Shown piece after piece: positions 52,235-59,592 of a stretch of DNA of 59,592 nucleotides. The translations under genes were made by a program, and so were the position numbers. A model generated the notes under the pieces. The model was not told the origin of the DNA, made no database searches, and saw only the letters and a program-made list of their open reading frames with translations. The number at the start of each line of letters is the position of its first letter. Position 1 is the stretch's first letter. Origin of the DNA: Candidatus Hydrogenedens terephthalaticus JGI OTU-1 (GTDB taxonomy: Bacteria; Hydrogenedentota; Hydrogenedentia; Hydrogenedentales; Hydrogenedentaceae); the NCBI GenBank assembly GCA_000493945.1, contig AWNW01000014.1, positions 1-59,592 on the forward strand, given 5' to 3'.

Positions 52235-53693
52235 GGTTATCACCCTTTTTTAGTACATAATAAGTGCTTCTGCCTTCCCCTTTTCTAATTAATAATCCTT
52301 TTTCTACCAATGAATTTAACACATCAAAAGTTTTTGTTTTTTGAAATTTTAATAAACTTACGGCTTCTTTTCTTGAAATTGTTTTGTTGTCTAACAGATA
52401 AAGCAGTATCTTTTTTTCGTTTTTATCCAATTGTTCATAATCGTCCGTAATCGTCCGCAGTCGTCCGTAATCGTCCGCAGTCGTCCGCAGTCGTCCGTAA
52501 TCGGTCTCTTTTTCTGAAATTAGCTGTAAGGTTTCGGTATTTATTTTCTTAAAGCTTACCCTAAAAGCGAAGCCTGGTTCACTCCATTCCATTTTGGTTT
52601 CAGGATATTTTTTTAATTCTTCAGCAATAAGCCGTAAACCATTTCCCCATTGTTCTATAATTCCAAGTTTTTTAAAAACAGGAGCAAGCGCTTTGTTTCT
52701 TATATCAGATTGTCCCGCTTCCATATCATTAAAATCAATGGTAGGCATGAGCTTGCCCTGACTTGTTATTTCAATTTTGTCATCAAACACGGCTATTTTT
52801 ATATCCTGTCCTTTTAACGAATAATCTCTATGAATAACTGCATTTCTAATTACTTCACGGATTGCTATAACCGGATACTCCCAGCGATCTTTGCGGTATA
52901 CTCCTTCGTAAGTAGAACCCTTTGAAATGTGTCGTAAAATAAAATTGTAAGCCTCTTCAGCTTGAAAACTGAGTGGGTCATCAACCGTCTTTTGGTCTAT
53001 AAAATCTCCCGGTACAGTACCTTTAAATCTTGCACATTCTATTTTTGCATAGGGAAATAGCTTTTCTCTTATTCCATCATTTGAGAGTAAAACAAGGGCA
53101 TTTGTGGGAAACTCTTTTCCTCTTTCTTCTACAATCAAATTTAGTTTTTTTAAGATATTTTTATTGATAACCTCTCCGACAGTTTCTTCCCATTGTTTTA
53201 TAAAAAGTGATATATCTAAGTCGTGAAGTTTTTTTGAATACACAGGCAGAGAATCAAAAGAAATGTTCAATCTTTGTCTTTCCAGTTCTTCGATTATCTC
53301 TTTATTTGCAAGTCTATTGTTCGATCCTGCCCTAATGTAAGTTCCTTCTTCCCTTCCTTTATTTTTAATATAATATGGGGGATTGCTACCTTTGAAAACT
53401 TTTACAACTACTATGTGTTTTCCTTCATAATTCACAAAAAAGATTTCAGGCACAATCAATGGATAACAGTTATCATGGACTATGTTACTTATTTTTTCCT
53501 CTATTTCTAAAAGTTGTTCTTCTGGAACACCTATTACTTCTCTTGGCTGATTTTTAATCCCGATAAATAGTTCTCCGCCTGCATCGTTGGCAAAGGCAAC
53601 AATAGTTTTGCATAAGTCCGATTTTGAAGGAAGCGTTTCTTTGAACTCAAGCCTTCTTCCTTCCGGTTGCTTTATAAGCTCATCAATTTTCAT
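52227..53693 (-). CDS. AlbA/Schlafen-type (AlbA_2) ATP-binding regulator with C-terminal HTH
   Basis: 488 residues. N-terminal AlbA_2 domain: EGRRLEFKETLPSKSDLCKTIVAFANDAGGELFIGIKN. Then a RecG-like or HATPase_c_4 region: AIREVIRNAVIHRDYSLKGQDIKIAVFDDKIEITSQGKL and LGIIEQWGNGLRLI. A short repetitive linker (DYGRLRT units) comes from six perfect decamers, followed by a winged helix (LLYLLDNKTISRKEAVSLLKFQKTKTFDVLNSLVEKGLLIRKGEGRSTYYVL). Such proteins are frequent accessory genes inside type I operons, possibly regulators. It overlaps hsdM by 4 bp. Confidence 0.87.
   Translation of the reverse strand: MKIDELIKQPEGRRLEFKETLPSKSDLCKTIVAFANDAGGELFIGIKNQPREVIGVPEEQLLEIEEKISNIVHDNCYPLIVPEIFFVNYEGKHIVVVKVFKGSNPPYYIKNKGREEGTYIRAGSNNRLANKEIIEELERQRLNISFDSLPVYSKKLHDLDISLFIKQWEETVGEVINKNILKKLNLIVEERGKEFPTNALVLLSNDGIREKLFPYAKIECARFKGTVPGDFIDQKTVDDPLSFQAEEAYNFILRHISKGSTYEGVYRKDRWEYPVIAIREVIRNAVIHRDYSLKGQDIKIAVFDDKIEITSQGKLMPTIDFNDMEAGQSDIRNKALAPVFKKLGIIEQWGNGLRLIAEELKKYPETKMEWSEPGFAFRVSFKKINTETLQLISEKETDYGRLRTTADDYGRLRTITDDYEQLDKNEKKILLYLLDNKTISRKEAVSLLKFQKTKTFDVLNSLVEKGLLIRKGEGRSTYYVLKKGDNHD
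52441..52500. repeat. Six perfect 10-bp tandem repeats inside the AlbA/HTH gene
   Basis: Units TCGTCCGTAA or TCGTCCGCAG (two alternating forms), exactly in phase from 52441 to 52500, with a degenerate unit before (TTGTTCATAA). The unit is not a multiple of three, so gain or loss of one unit shifts the frame between the ATP-binding domain and the HTH domain. Confidence 0.95.
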
Positions 53694-55222
53694 TCTTTTT
53701 CCTCAATAATTGATAACTCAATTTTTCCAAGGTTTTCCAGAATAAGTTTATTCAGCCGTTCCTCTTCCTTTAATTGATCCAGAAACTCGGCTTTTAGCTT
53801 GTTGAAGCGTTCTTCAAAATCAAAATCGTCTTCTTCATCCGGTAGTCCTACATATCGCCCCGGGGTCAGAACATAATCGAGTGCCTTTACCTCGTCAAGG
53901 GTTGTGGATTTGCAAAAACCTGCCACATCCTGATATTCATCATTGTCTTTTTGCCAGTTATGGTAAGTGTCGGCTATCTTTCTGATGTCGTCTCGCGTTA
54001 ATATCCTCGTTTTCCTGTTAATAAGTTGTCCCATATCACGGGCATCAATGAAAAGAACTTGTCCCTTTCGTTTCTTGTTTCTGTTGATAAACCATAAACA
54101 GGCAGGTATCTGGGTATTCAAAAAGAGTTTTGCCGGTAAATTTACAATACAATCTATTAAGTCCGCTTCGATAATATTTTTCCGTATCTCATATTCGCCG
54201 CTTGTTTTAGTGGTTAATGAACCTTTGGCTAAAACAAATCCTGCTTTACCTGTGGGTTTTATGTGATAAATAAAGTGCTGTATCCATGCATAGTTAGCAT
54301 TCCCCACAGGTGGCACACCGTATTTCCATCGGACATCGTTTCGGAGCAAGTTTCCACCCCAGTCGCTGTCGTTAAATGGCGGATTAGCAATCACGAAATC
54401 AGCCTTCAAATCTTTATGTGCATCATTTAAGAATGACCCTTCGCTGTTCCATTTTACCTGCGAACTATCAATTCCCCGAATCGCTAAATTCATCTTGCAT
54501 AGTCGCCAGGTAGTCTGGTTGCTTTCCTGACCATAAATTGAGATATCGTTTATTTGCCCTTGATGAGCTAGAACAAATTTTTCGGATTGCACGAACATAC
54601 CCCCAGAACCACAACAAGGGTCAAATACACGCCCTTTATAGGGTTCTAACATTTCTACGAGCAGTTCCACAACACTTTTAGGGGTATAGAATTGCCCACC
54701 TTTTTTACCCTCTGCTAAGGCAAACTCGCCAAGAAAATACTCAAATACATGCCCTAAAATATCTGCACTTCGTTCCTTTGCCTGTCCTAAAGCAATATTG
54801 CCGATAAGGTCTAAAAGCCCGCCTAAACTGGTGGAGTCAAGATTGCCCCGTGCATATACTTTCGGTAATACTCCCTTGAGTGAGGGATTCTCCTTTTCTA
54901 TTGCGTCCATAGCGTTATCCACATACTTACCTATCTCCGGGGTTTTTGCCTTAGACAAAAGATATGACCAACGCGCTTGTTCTGGGACAAAGAAAACATT
55001 TTCCGCCTTGTATTCATCCCTATCCTCCGGGTCTGCACCGTTGGCTATCTCCGAAGTAAGTTTCGCATGTAGTTCTTCAAAAGAATCGGAGATATATTTA
55101 AGAAAAATCAACCCTAATACGACATGTTTATATTCTGCCGCATCAATATTCTTTCTCAGTTTATCCGCCGCCTTCCAGAGTTGTTGTTCCAGTTTTTCTT
55201 CCTTGTTGTTATTTTTTGCCAT
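53690..55222 (-). CDS. hsdM: Type I restriction enzyme, methyltransferase subunit HsdM
   Basis: 510 residues. N-terminal helical domain (LEQQLWKAADKLRKNIDAAEYKHVVLGLIFLKYISDSFEE), SAM-binding motif VFDPCCGSGGMFVQ, and catalytic NPPF in ADFVIANPPFNDSDWGG, giving N6-adenine methylation. First gene of the operon; AAGGA lies 8 bases before the ATG. With hsdS it makes the modification enzyme; with hsdR, restriction. Confidence 0.96.
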   Translation of the reverse strand: MAKNNNKEEKLEQQLWKAADKLRKNIDAAEYKHVVLGLIFLKYISDSFEELHAKLTSEIANGADPEDRDEYKAENVFFVPEQARWSYLLSKAKTPEIGKYVDNAMDAIEKENPSLKGVLPKVYARGNLDSTSLGGLLDLIGNIALGQAKERSADILGHVFEYFLGEFALAEGKKGGQFYTPKSVVELLVEMLEPYKGRVFDPCCGSGGMFVQSEKFVLAHQGQINDISIYGQESNQTTWRLCKMNLAIRGIDSSQVKWNSEGSFLNDAHKDLKADFVIANPPFNDSDWGGNLLRNDVRWKYGVPPVGNANYAWIQHFIYHIKPTGKAGFVLAKGSLTTKTSGEYEIRKNIIEADLIDCIVNLPAKLFLNTQIPACLWFINRNKKRKGQVLFIDARDMGQLINRKTRILTRDDIRKIADTYHNWQKDNDEYQDVAGFCKSTTLDEVKALDYVLTPGRYVGLPDEEDDFDFEERFNKLKAEFLDQLKEEERLNKLILENLGKIELSIIEEKE

Positions 55223-55584
55223 ACGAAGATTCCTTTTTAACTTTTGTTTATTATATAGGAATAATTATTTTAACGAAAATAACAGGCTAATTTTTTTGTG
55301 AGAATTGTAGAAACACTCTATTTGGTGTAATATTAAACGCATTATACCGAACCTGAATAAATTTGTTTTCTTATGCAGGAAAATTCTAAGGACTTTTAAA
55401 ACTAAAAGTATTTTAAAATCCTTCAAGTCGCATCCTTTTAAAAGAGATTGAATTGAGATATAATAACAGGGACAAGGTAGAAGATGATGCGAAACTATCT
55501 TCAGAAGGATTACGATGAGGAATCAGCAAAGAATTTATACATTTACTGCAAAAAATGAGTAAATAAACAAGATGTAGAGAGTAA
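55223..55584. other. AT-rich divergent intergenic region
   Basis: 362 bp between hsdM (minus) and the SGNH-type gene (plus). It contains TATAAT at about 55459, without a good -35, and a 24-codon ORF at 55484-55558 that I do not accept as a gene. No repeat or RNA gene recognised. Confidence 0.5.
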
Positions 55585-57102
55585 ATGAAAAAGAAAATTG
55601 GATATTTGGTTTATGTTTTATTTCTCTGTTTAATCTGGGGAATCGTAATTGCTTTATCCGTTGAATTTAGTACCCGAATCTTACTTCGTATCGGTAACTT
55701 TTTATACAAGCCCTATTTTGAGGCTCAAAATCGAAAAGTGTATGGAATGGTTCCTGCTTCTGAACAGGCAAGGCGATACCGACCTATCCAGGAAATACCT
55801 CAAAACATGGAAAATACTGCAAAACCAAACCCAACGATAATCCCTCAAAGGAGTGATGTTTTTTGTGATAAAAACTACGAATTAACCCTTGAAGGAATAG
55901 CCGAATTCTATTTTGATAGGAATGGAAAATTAACGAAGTGGTATGGCGACCCTTTGATAGGTAACTATATTCAATTATTACTTCAGGGCAAACGATATGG
56001 TTATTACGCCCCGGATTGGGATAACTTTATTGAAGATATAAAGAATAATCGCTTTCCTGACAAGCCCATTCGTTTGAAGTATGAGTATTATTATGTTTAT
56101 CAATATGAATTTCAATCTAATCCAAGCAATGGTGGTTATGTATTACGGGCAAAAGAAATCAGGGATGGATATCCTATATCATTAAAACCACAATACTCTG
56201 TGACTAATGAGGATAGTCCTTGGCTCGTTCCCTTTTATTCCTACAAACCCAATTGGGAAAAGATGGGGAATATTGCCACATATAATAACTTTGGCTTTCG
56301 TGATGACGATATTGTAATGCCAAAACCCGAGGGATATTTTCGTATCGTTTGTGTGGGTGGTTCAACCACAGAAGAAGGAAACTCAAATGAACTGACTTAT
56401 CCGAACATTATGGAAAAGAAACTCCGTGAACATTTTCAAACGGATAAAGTAGAAGTAATTAATGGTGGAATTTGTGGTATTCGCTCTTTCGGAGAGCTTC
56501 GTCGAATTAATGATTACCTGCAATTAGACCCGAATTTGCTTGTATATTACAACGCCGTCAATGATATATGTTATCACTACATTCCGTACTGGTTAACTCT
56601 GCCCAATCCTTATAAAAAAATACTTAAACACTCCGTATTTCTAAATCGCTTATTCAATCGGAAACTCCTTCCGTCAGATGATTACATCGCCGAATATTTT
56701 CAAAACAATATCTTGCGTCATTTAGGAGCGATGAACTGCGCCTGTAAAAATAAAGGGGTTCAAATAGCTATTTGTAGTTTTGCCTATCCTAAACTCAAAT
56801 GGTATGAGTTTATTGCGAAATTGTATTACGATTTTAACATTCGCAATGTTTGGGTTTCGTTAGAGGATGTGATGATTACCTTTGATACTTACCTGAAAAT
56901 TATTCACATCTATAATCAGGAGTTAAAAAAATTTTGCGAAAGGGAAAACATTTTGTATATCCCCGTAGCCGAAGAATTCAACGCAGGTACAGACCACTTT
57001 TTCGATATATGCCACATGACCCCATTAGGCATGGAAACAAAAACCGAGATTATCGGCTCTTATGTCGCCCAATGGATTAAAGAAAACGGCTTACTCAAAT
57101 AA
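55585..57102 (+). CDS. Membrane-anchored SGNH/GDSL-type hydrolase family protein
   Basis: 505 residues with an N-terminal membrane helix (LVYVLFLCLIWGIVIALSV) and a long pre-domain. The SGNH fold appears from about residue 255: block I IVCVGGSTTEEGN (Ser), block II NGGICGIRS (Gly), block III YYNAVND (Asn), and the late DICHMTPLGME (Asp...His) for the dyad. SGNH enzymes deacylate or transfer acyl groups on lipids and glycans; the membrane anchor suggests work on envelope glycans. Substrate unknown. Confidence 0.82.
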   Translation: MKKKIGYLVYVLFLCLIWGIVIALSVEFSTRILLRIGNFLYKPYFEAQNRKVYGMVPASEQARRYRPIQEIPQNMENTAKPNPTIIPQRSDVFCDKNYELTLEGIAEFYFDRNGKLTKWYGDPLIGNYIQLLLQGKRYGYYAPDWDNFIEDIKNNRFPDKPIRLKYEYYYVYQYEFQSNPSNGGYVLRAKEIRDGYPISLKPQYSVTNEDSPWLVPFYSYKPNWEKMGNIATYNNFGFRDDDIVMPKPEGYFRIVCVGGSTTEEGNSNELTYPNIMEKKLREHFQTDKVEVINGGICGIRSFGELRRINDYLQLDPNLLVYYNAVNDICYHYIPYWLTLPNPYKKILKHSVFLNRLFNRKLLPSDDYIAEYFQNNILRHLGAMNCACKNKGVQIAICSFAYPKLKWYEFIAKLYYDFNIRNVWVSLEDVMITFDTYLKIIHIYNQELKKFCERENILYIPVAEEFNAGTDHFFDICHMTPLGMETKTEIIGSYVAQWIKENGLLK

Positions 57103-57225
57103 TCAGAATGAAAAATTTTATACCGCCACAGATTCCTTATTTACAAAAAGTTAAATTTCTTATAAACCTAACTTTTTGATATTATGGATACATAATAAAA
57201 TGCAAAAGAAAAGACAAGGGATAAA

Positions 57226-57621
57226 ATGTTCTGTCCTAACTGTAAAAAAAACATATTACTCATCATGGAATACGAGAACATCGAACTCGATTTTTGTCCT
57301 GATTGTTTAGGTGTCTGGCTGGATGCAGAAGAACTTCAATGGATATTAGAATCCCAATTCGATGAGCGTAGTATATTCACAAAAACTACCGTAGATGAGA
57401 CAAAGAAAAAATGCCCACGCTGCCAAACTTATATGCAAAAAGTATCACTTCCCCAAAACGATAAAATCGTTTATGACATCTGTCCTGAAAATCACGGTAT
57501 ATGGTTCGACCGCGGGGAATTGGAAAATTTAATTCAAAATCTACCTGAATTTCCCGGCGCCCTTTCCTTCCTCCAATGGCTCAAAACCATCTTCCACTAT
57601 CAAAGCGGACAAGAAAAATAA
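57226..57621 (+). CDS. TFIIB-type zinc-ribbon protein (zf-TFIIB), two modules
   Basis: 131 residues with two zinc modules: CPNCKK...FCPDCLGVWLDAEEL and CPRCQTY...ICPENHGIWFDRGELENL. The pattern CxxC-x(n)-CxxCxGxWLDxxEL is typical of zf-TFIIB (PF13453). In the second module the fourth ligand is His (CPENHG) rather than Cys. Function unknown; could be a small regulator or scaffold. No partner apparent. Confidence 0.82.
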   Translation: MFCPNCKKNILLIMEYENIELDFCPDCLGVWLDAEELQWILESQFDERSIFTKTTVDETKKKCPRCQTYMQKVSLPQNDKIVYDICPENHGIWFDRGELENLIQNLPEFPGALSFLQWLKTIFHYQSGQEK

Positions 57622-57780
57622 TTGATAATCTTTACTATATGCCCATAAAAGCCAAAGAATAAACAAAATCCACATCCAAAATCCGTCCAATGATTTCCAT
57701 TTGTTAAAACCCTTTTGGCATAATCATAGTCAAATCGAAAAACAAACCAATTTTACAAATTATGGATAGGGTTTTTTGTC

Positions 57781-58269
57781 ATGTCAGAACGCATTGCATT
57801 ATATCCGGGCAGTTTTGACCCGCCTACATTAGGACACATTGACTTAATCCATCGTGCCCGCCGCATTTTTGACCGTGTTATTGTTGCTGTTGCTATCAAT
57901 GAAGCCAAAACTGCTTTATTCACGGTAGAAGAACGGATACAGATGTTAGAAGAAGAACTAAACAGTTCTCCTGATATTGTGGTAACAAGTTTCATCGGAC
58001 TATCCGTAGAATTCGCAAAAAAGTGCGGGGCACAGGCATTGATTCGCGGACTGCGTGTGCTCTCCGATTTCGAATTTGAACTGAGTCTCGCTATAAATAA
58101 CCAAAAATTAGACCCCACAATTGACACTGTCTGCTTGATGCCAAGCGAACCCTACTTATTCTTAAGTTCGCGTCAGGTCAAAGAGATTGTCCGTTTCGGC
58201 GGAAGTGTCTCCCATTATGTCTCACCCAGAATCGAACAAAAACTCCGCGAACGCCTACTCAGTAAGTAA
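57781..58269 (+). CDS. coaD: Phosphopantetheine adenylyltransferase
   Basis: CoaD makes dephospho-CoA from 4'-phosphopantetheine and ATP. The 162-residue protein has YPGSFDPPTLGHIDLIHRA (with the T/HxGH nucleotidyltransferase motif), IRGLRVLSDFEFEL and the C-terminal SSRQVKEIVRFGGSVSHYV. Length is normal. 57622-57780 upstream has no feature. Confidence 0.97.
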   Translation: MSERIALYPGSFDPPTLGHIDLIHRARRIFDRVIVAVAINEAKTALFTVEERIQMLEEELNSSPDIVVTSFIGLSVEFAKKCGAQALIRGLRVLSDFEFELSLAINNQKLDPTIDTVCLMPSEPYLFLSSRQVKEIVRFGGSVSHYVSPRIEQKLRERLLSK

Positions 58270-58327
58270 TTTGAAAAACTATAGGACATAGACAATAGAT
58301 TTATGTTTTCTTTTCCAAATCGTAGTA

Positions 58328-58355
58328 GTAGGGGAACGGCATGCCGTGCCCCTAC
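58328..58355. repeat. 28-bp palindrome, ACGGCATGCCGT core
   Basis: Arms GTAGGGG / CCCCTAC around core ACGGCATGCCGT, with one mismatched pair between. Same architecture as the RAYT palindromes but another core. It lies 58 bp after the coaD stop and could also serve as a stem-loop at the transcript end. Confidence 0.85.
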
Positions 58356-58454
58356 TTTGTGAAAAACATTTAACCACAGAGGGCACACAGGAAATTATAC
58401 ACAAAGGACACAGATAGGGTGATTTATTTACGGTAAGGGCAGGGAATTAAAAAT

Positions 58455-58482
58455 GTAGGGGCGAAACATGTTTCGCCCTAAC
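58455..58482. repeat. 28-bp palindrome, GAAACATGTTTC core
   Basis: Left arm GTAGGGGC, core GAAACATGTTTC, right arm GCCCTAAC (one base changed relative to the perfect arm). Related to 44800-44827 and to the decayed copies at 37-62 and about 12042-12069. Confidence 0.85.
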
Positions 58483-58991
58483 GCTGAATTGATTGCATAT
58501 CAATTTTATAATGAGGATTTTCGATATTGACGAGGTCTTAACGACAAATTCTTTAACCCAAAATTAATGCGAATGCCTCAAAGTCCCACAAGTCCCATTC
58601 GTCCCATCTGTCCCATCCGTCCTCCCAAAAACCCGCCTGCCTGGCAAGGTCGCCCTAACGATGCATTGATTGCATATCAATTTTATAACGGGGACTTGCG
58701 ATATTGACAGGGTCTTAATAACGGAATTAAAAATGCCTGATTAACAAGGCTTGACACGATTGCACGGGTGGTAAACGGATATTCTCCCTTCATTTTTATC
58801 CGTGGCGATTCGTGCTACTCGTAACAATGGGATCTTTAACCCAAATTATCACAAATTCCTGCAAAGTATCATTCGTCCCATCTGTCCCCTGTGTGCCATA
58901 AGTTCCACAAATCCCCAAGGCACTGCCGTGCAGGCGGGATTAAGACGAGGTAAATAATGCCTACCTGGCAAGGTCGCCTGCCTTGCAAGGC

Positions 58992-59014
58992 TTTCTATCC
59001 CTTTTTCAGCAGGG
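58992..59014 (-). repeat. Orphan CRISPR-repeat fragment
   Basis: TTTCTATCCCTTTTTCAGCA followed by GGG, the first two thirds of the array repeat, breaking off into a GCACTGCCGTGC module. It lies 53 bp outside the array with the same CTGCCTTGCAAGGC-like flank that abuts repeat 1, so it looks like a duplicated and truncated trailer end. Confidence 0.85.
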
Positions 59015-59067
59015 GCACTGCCGTGCGGGCGGATTAAGACGAATTAAAACCCGCCTGCCTGGCAAGG

Positions 59068-59331
59068 CTTTCTATCCCTTTTTCAGCAGGGCAAAGACTT
59101 AAAGAGGATTAGGTTTTGATCCGATAGGGTCTGAGACCAGACCTGTTTCTATCCCTTTTTCAGCAGGGCAAAGACTTAAAGCTCCTCTCTGAAGAGGAGG
59201 TTGAGTGGGGGTTCCAGTTGTTTCTATCCCTTTTTCAGCAGGGCAAAGACTTAAAGACGAGAAGGATGGGAAATATGGTAGATCATGATATTCTGTTTCT
59301 ATCCCTTTTTCAGCAGGGCAAAGACTTAAAG
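59068..59331 (-). CRISPR. Small CRISPR array, four 37-bp repeats, three spacers
   Basis: Repeats at 59068-59104 (first base changed), 59145-59181, 59220-59256 and 59295-59331. On the plus strand they start GTTTCTATCC and end AGACTTAAAG, so the minus-strand repeat ends GGATAGAAAC, the typical 3' handle. I therefore place transcription on the minus strand, leader at the high-coordinate side. Spacers are 40, 38 and 38 bp. Degeneration at the low-coordinate end agrees with the trailer being there. No cas gene lies in the window, so the type is unknown; the GAAAC ending is common in type I and III arrays. Confidence 0.93.
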
Positions 59332-59592
59332 AGTATATTTTTCAATAACTTACGATTATTGATTTTCGAGTTTAGGTCTGATTTTTCTTTGTAAATCATT
59401 GCTGTATTGTGTTTTACAAATATCAACATAAACATACATCAGACCCCCACCACCTTATGTCGGTTTGTGTTGGTTTGTGTCTATGATTTTCTTGCCTGTT
59501 TTGCATAAATCCCTGAAATTCCTCATTCTCACCCATTTTCAGACCCCCCCTGTATTTTTAGCACTTTCAGGGTACAGCAAAACTATAAATTC
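59332..59592 (-). promoter_or_regulatory. Probable CRISPR leader region
   Basis: The 261 bp next to the intact last repeat are without ORF. The first 70 bp after the repeat are strongly A/T-rich (59332-59430), as leaders usually are. CAGACCCCC occurs twice (59439 and 59541 areas). Leader identity is inferred from repeat orientation only. Confidence 0.5.

Larger units (their letters stand above)
51272..52238 (-). repeat. 37-bp direct repeat (51272-51308 and 52202-52238) flanking the ORF6N gene
   Basis: The two copies differ at a single base and lie exactly 930 bp apart. Each contains the overlap of an upstream gene ending in NHD-stop with the start of hsdS (MTEKIP-GWKK). The right-hand copy on the minus strand is the true hsdS start; the other is a remnant. 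This looks like the footprint of insertion or exchange of the ORF6N cassette. Confidence 0.9.
58270..59067. repeat. Mosaic of short repeats between coaD and the CRISPR array
   Basis: No gene. Contents in order: palindromes, an ACCACAGAGGGCACAC module, a 67-bp direct repeat (58474-58540 and 58651-58717, offset 177), GTCCCAT minisatellite pieces (58581-58626 and 58870-58890), CCCGCCTGCCTGGCAAGG modules (58632-58650, 58966-58977 variant, 59051-59067), and GGCACTGCCGTGC modules (58920-58934, 59013-59028), each followed by GGCGG and ATTAAGACGA. Confidence 0.75.

Noticed and set aside
55484..55558. 24-codon ORF upstream of the SGNH-type gene
   Set aside because: Very short, weak ribosome site, no recognisable features.

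Overview
The window looks like a chromosome segment of a diderm, probably anaerobic bacterium of the PVC/Hydrogenedentes neighbourhood, most like Candidatus Hydrogenedentota. This is an inference from gene content: two DUF2961 proteins, a GH28-like and a DUF6259 secreted protein, a Ser/Thr kinase fused to a formylglycine-generating-enzyme domain, a Tat-exported DUF362 protein with a DUF6599 lipoprotein, LolA and Lgt (outer membrane and lipoproteins), and two surface proteins ending in Glu-Gly repeats, a CGC motif, a membrane segment and a basic tail. Coding is dense, base composition is AT-leaning, and I found no rRNA or tRNA gene.

Layout. 0.1-9.9 kb: housekeeping and degradative genes (M20 peptidase, DUF2961, Nudix, DUF362/DUF6599, methyltransferase, Aat, asparaginase-family hydrolase, GH28). 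10.0-11.7 kb: HEPN/MNT pair, ABM monooxygenase-like protein, lipoprotein. 11.7-12.2 kb: a decayed intergenic repeat with an inverted partner at 44.6-45.2 kb. 12.3-16.9 kb: MurG, second DUF2961 protein, PepF. 17.1-22.6 kb: an AT-rich four-gene operon (coiled-coil protein, two BrxD-like P-loop ATPases, SF2 helicase), the best candidate for an undescribed defence or DNA-processing system. 23.0-34.2 kb: PurU, kinase-FGE, surface protein, Lgt, DUF6259, Maf, LolA, DivIVA, ProC, GNAT. 34.3-34.6 kb: GGGAC minisatellite. 34.8-40.0 kb: a 1729-residue surface protein with GLUG, PASTA, cohesin-like, dockerin and EF-hand regions. 40.0-44.5 kb: PEP-utilising enzyme, ThiE, ThiS, HtrA.

45.2-55.2 kb holds a type I restriction-modification operon on the minus strand, in transcription order hsdM, AlbA/HTH gene, ORF6N gene, hsdS, RAYT remnant, RAYT, hsdR. 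Almost every junction overlaps by a few bases, so the operon appears translationally coupled. Two accessory insertions left duplicated hsdS ends: a 37-bp copy of the hsdS 5' end flanks the ORF6N gene, and a copy of the hsdS 3' end closes the RAYT remnant. The REP-associated tyrosine transposase carries its own palindromes as in-frame GAIHELP peptides, and the neighbouring remnant is an 836-bp tandem duplicate full of them. The same palindrome architecture with other cores is scattered in intergenic DNA across the window.

55.6-59.6 kb: SGNH-type protein, TFIIB-type zinc-ribbon protein, CoaD, a mosaic of short repeats, and a small CRISPR array (four repeats, three spacers, read on the minus strand) with no cas gene in the window.
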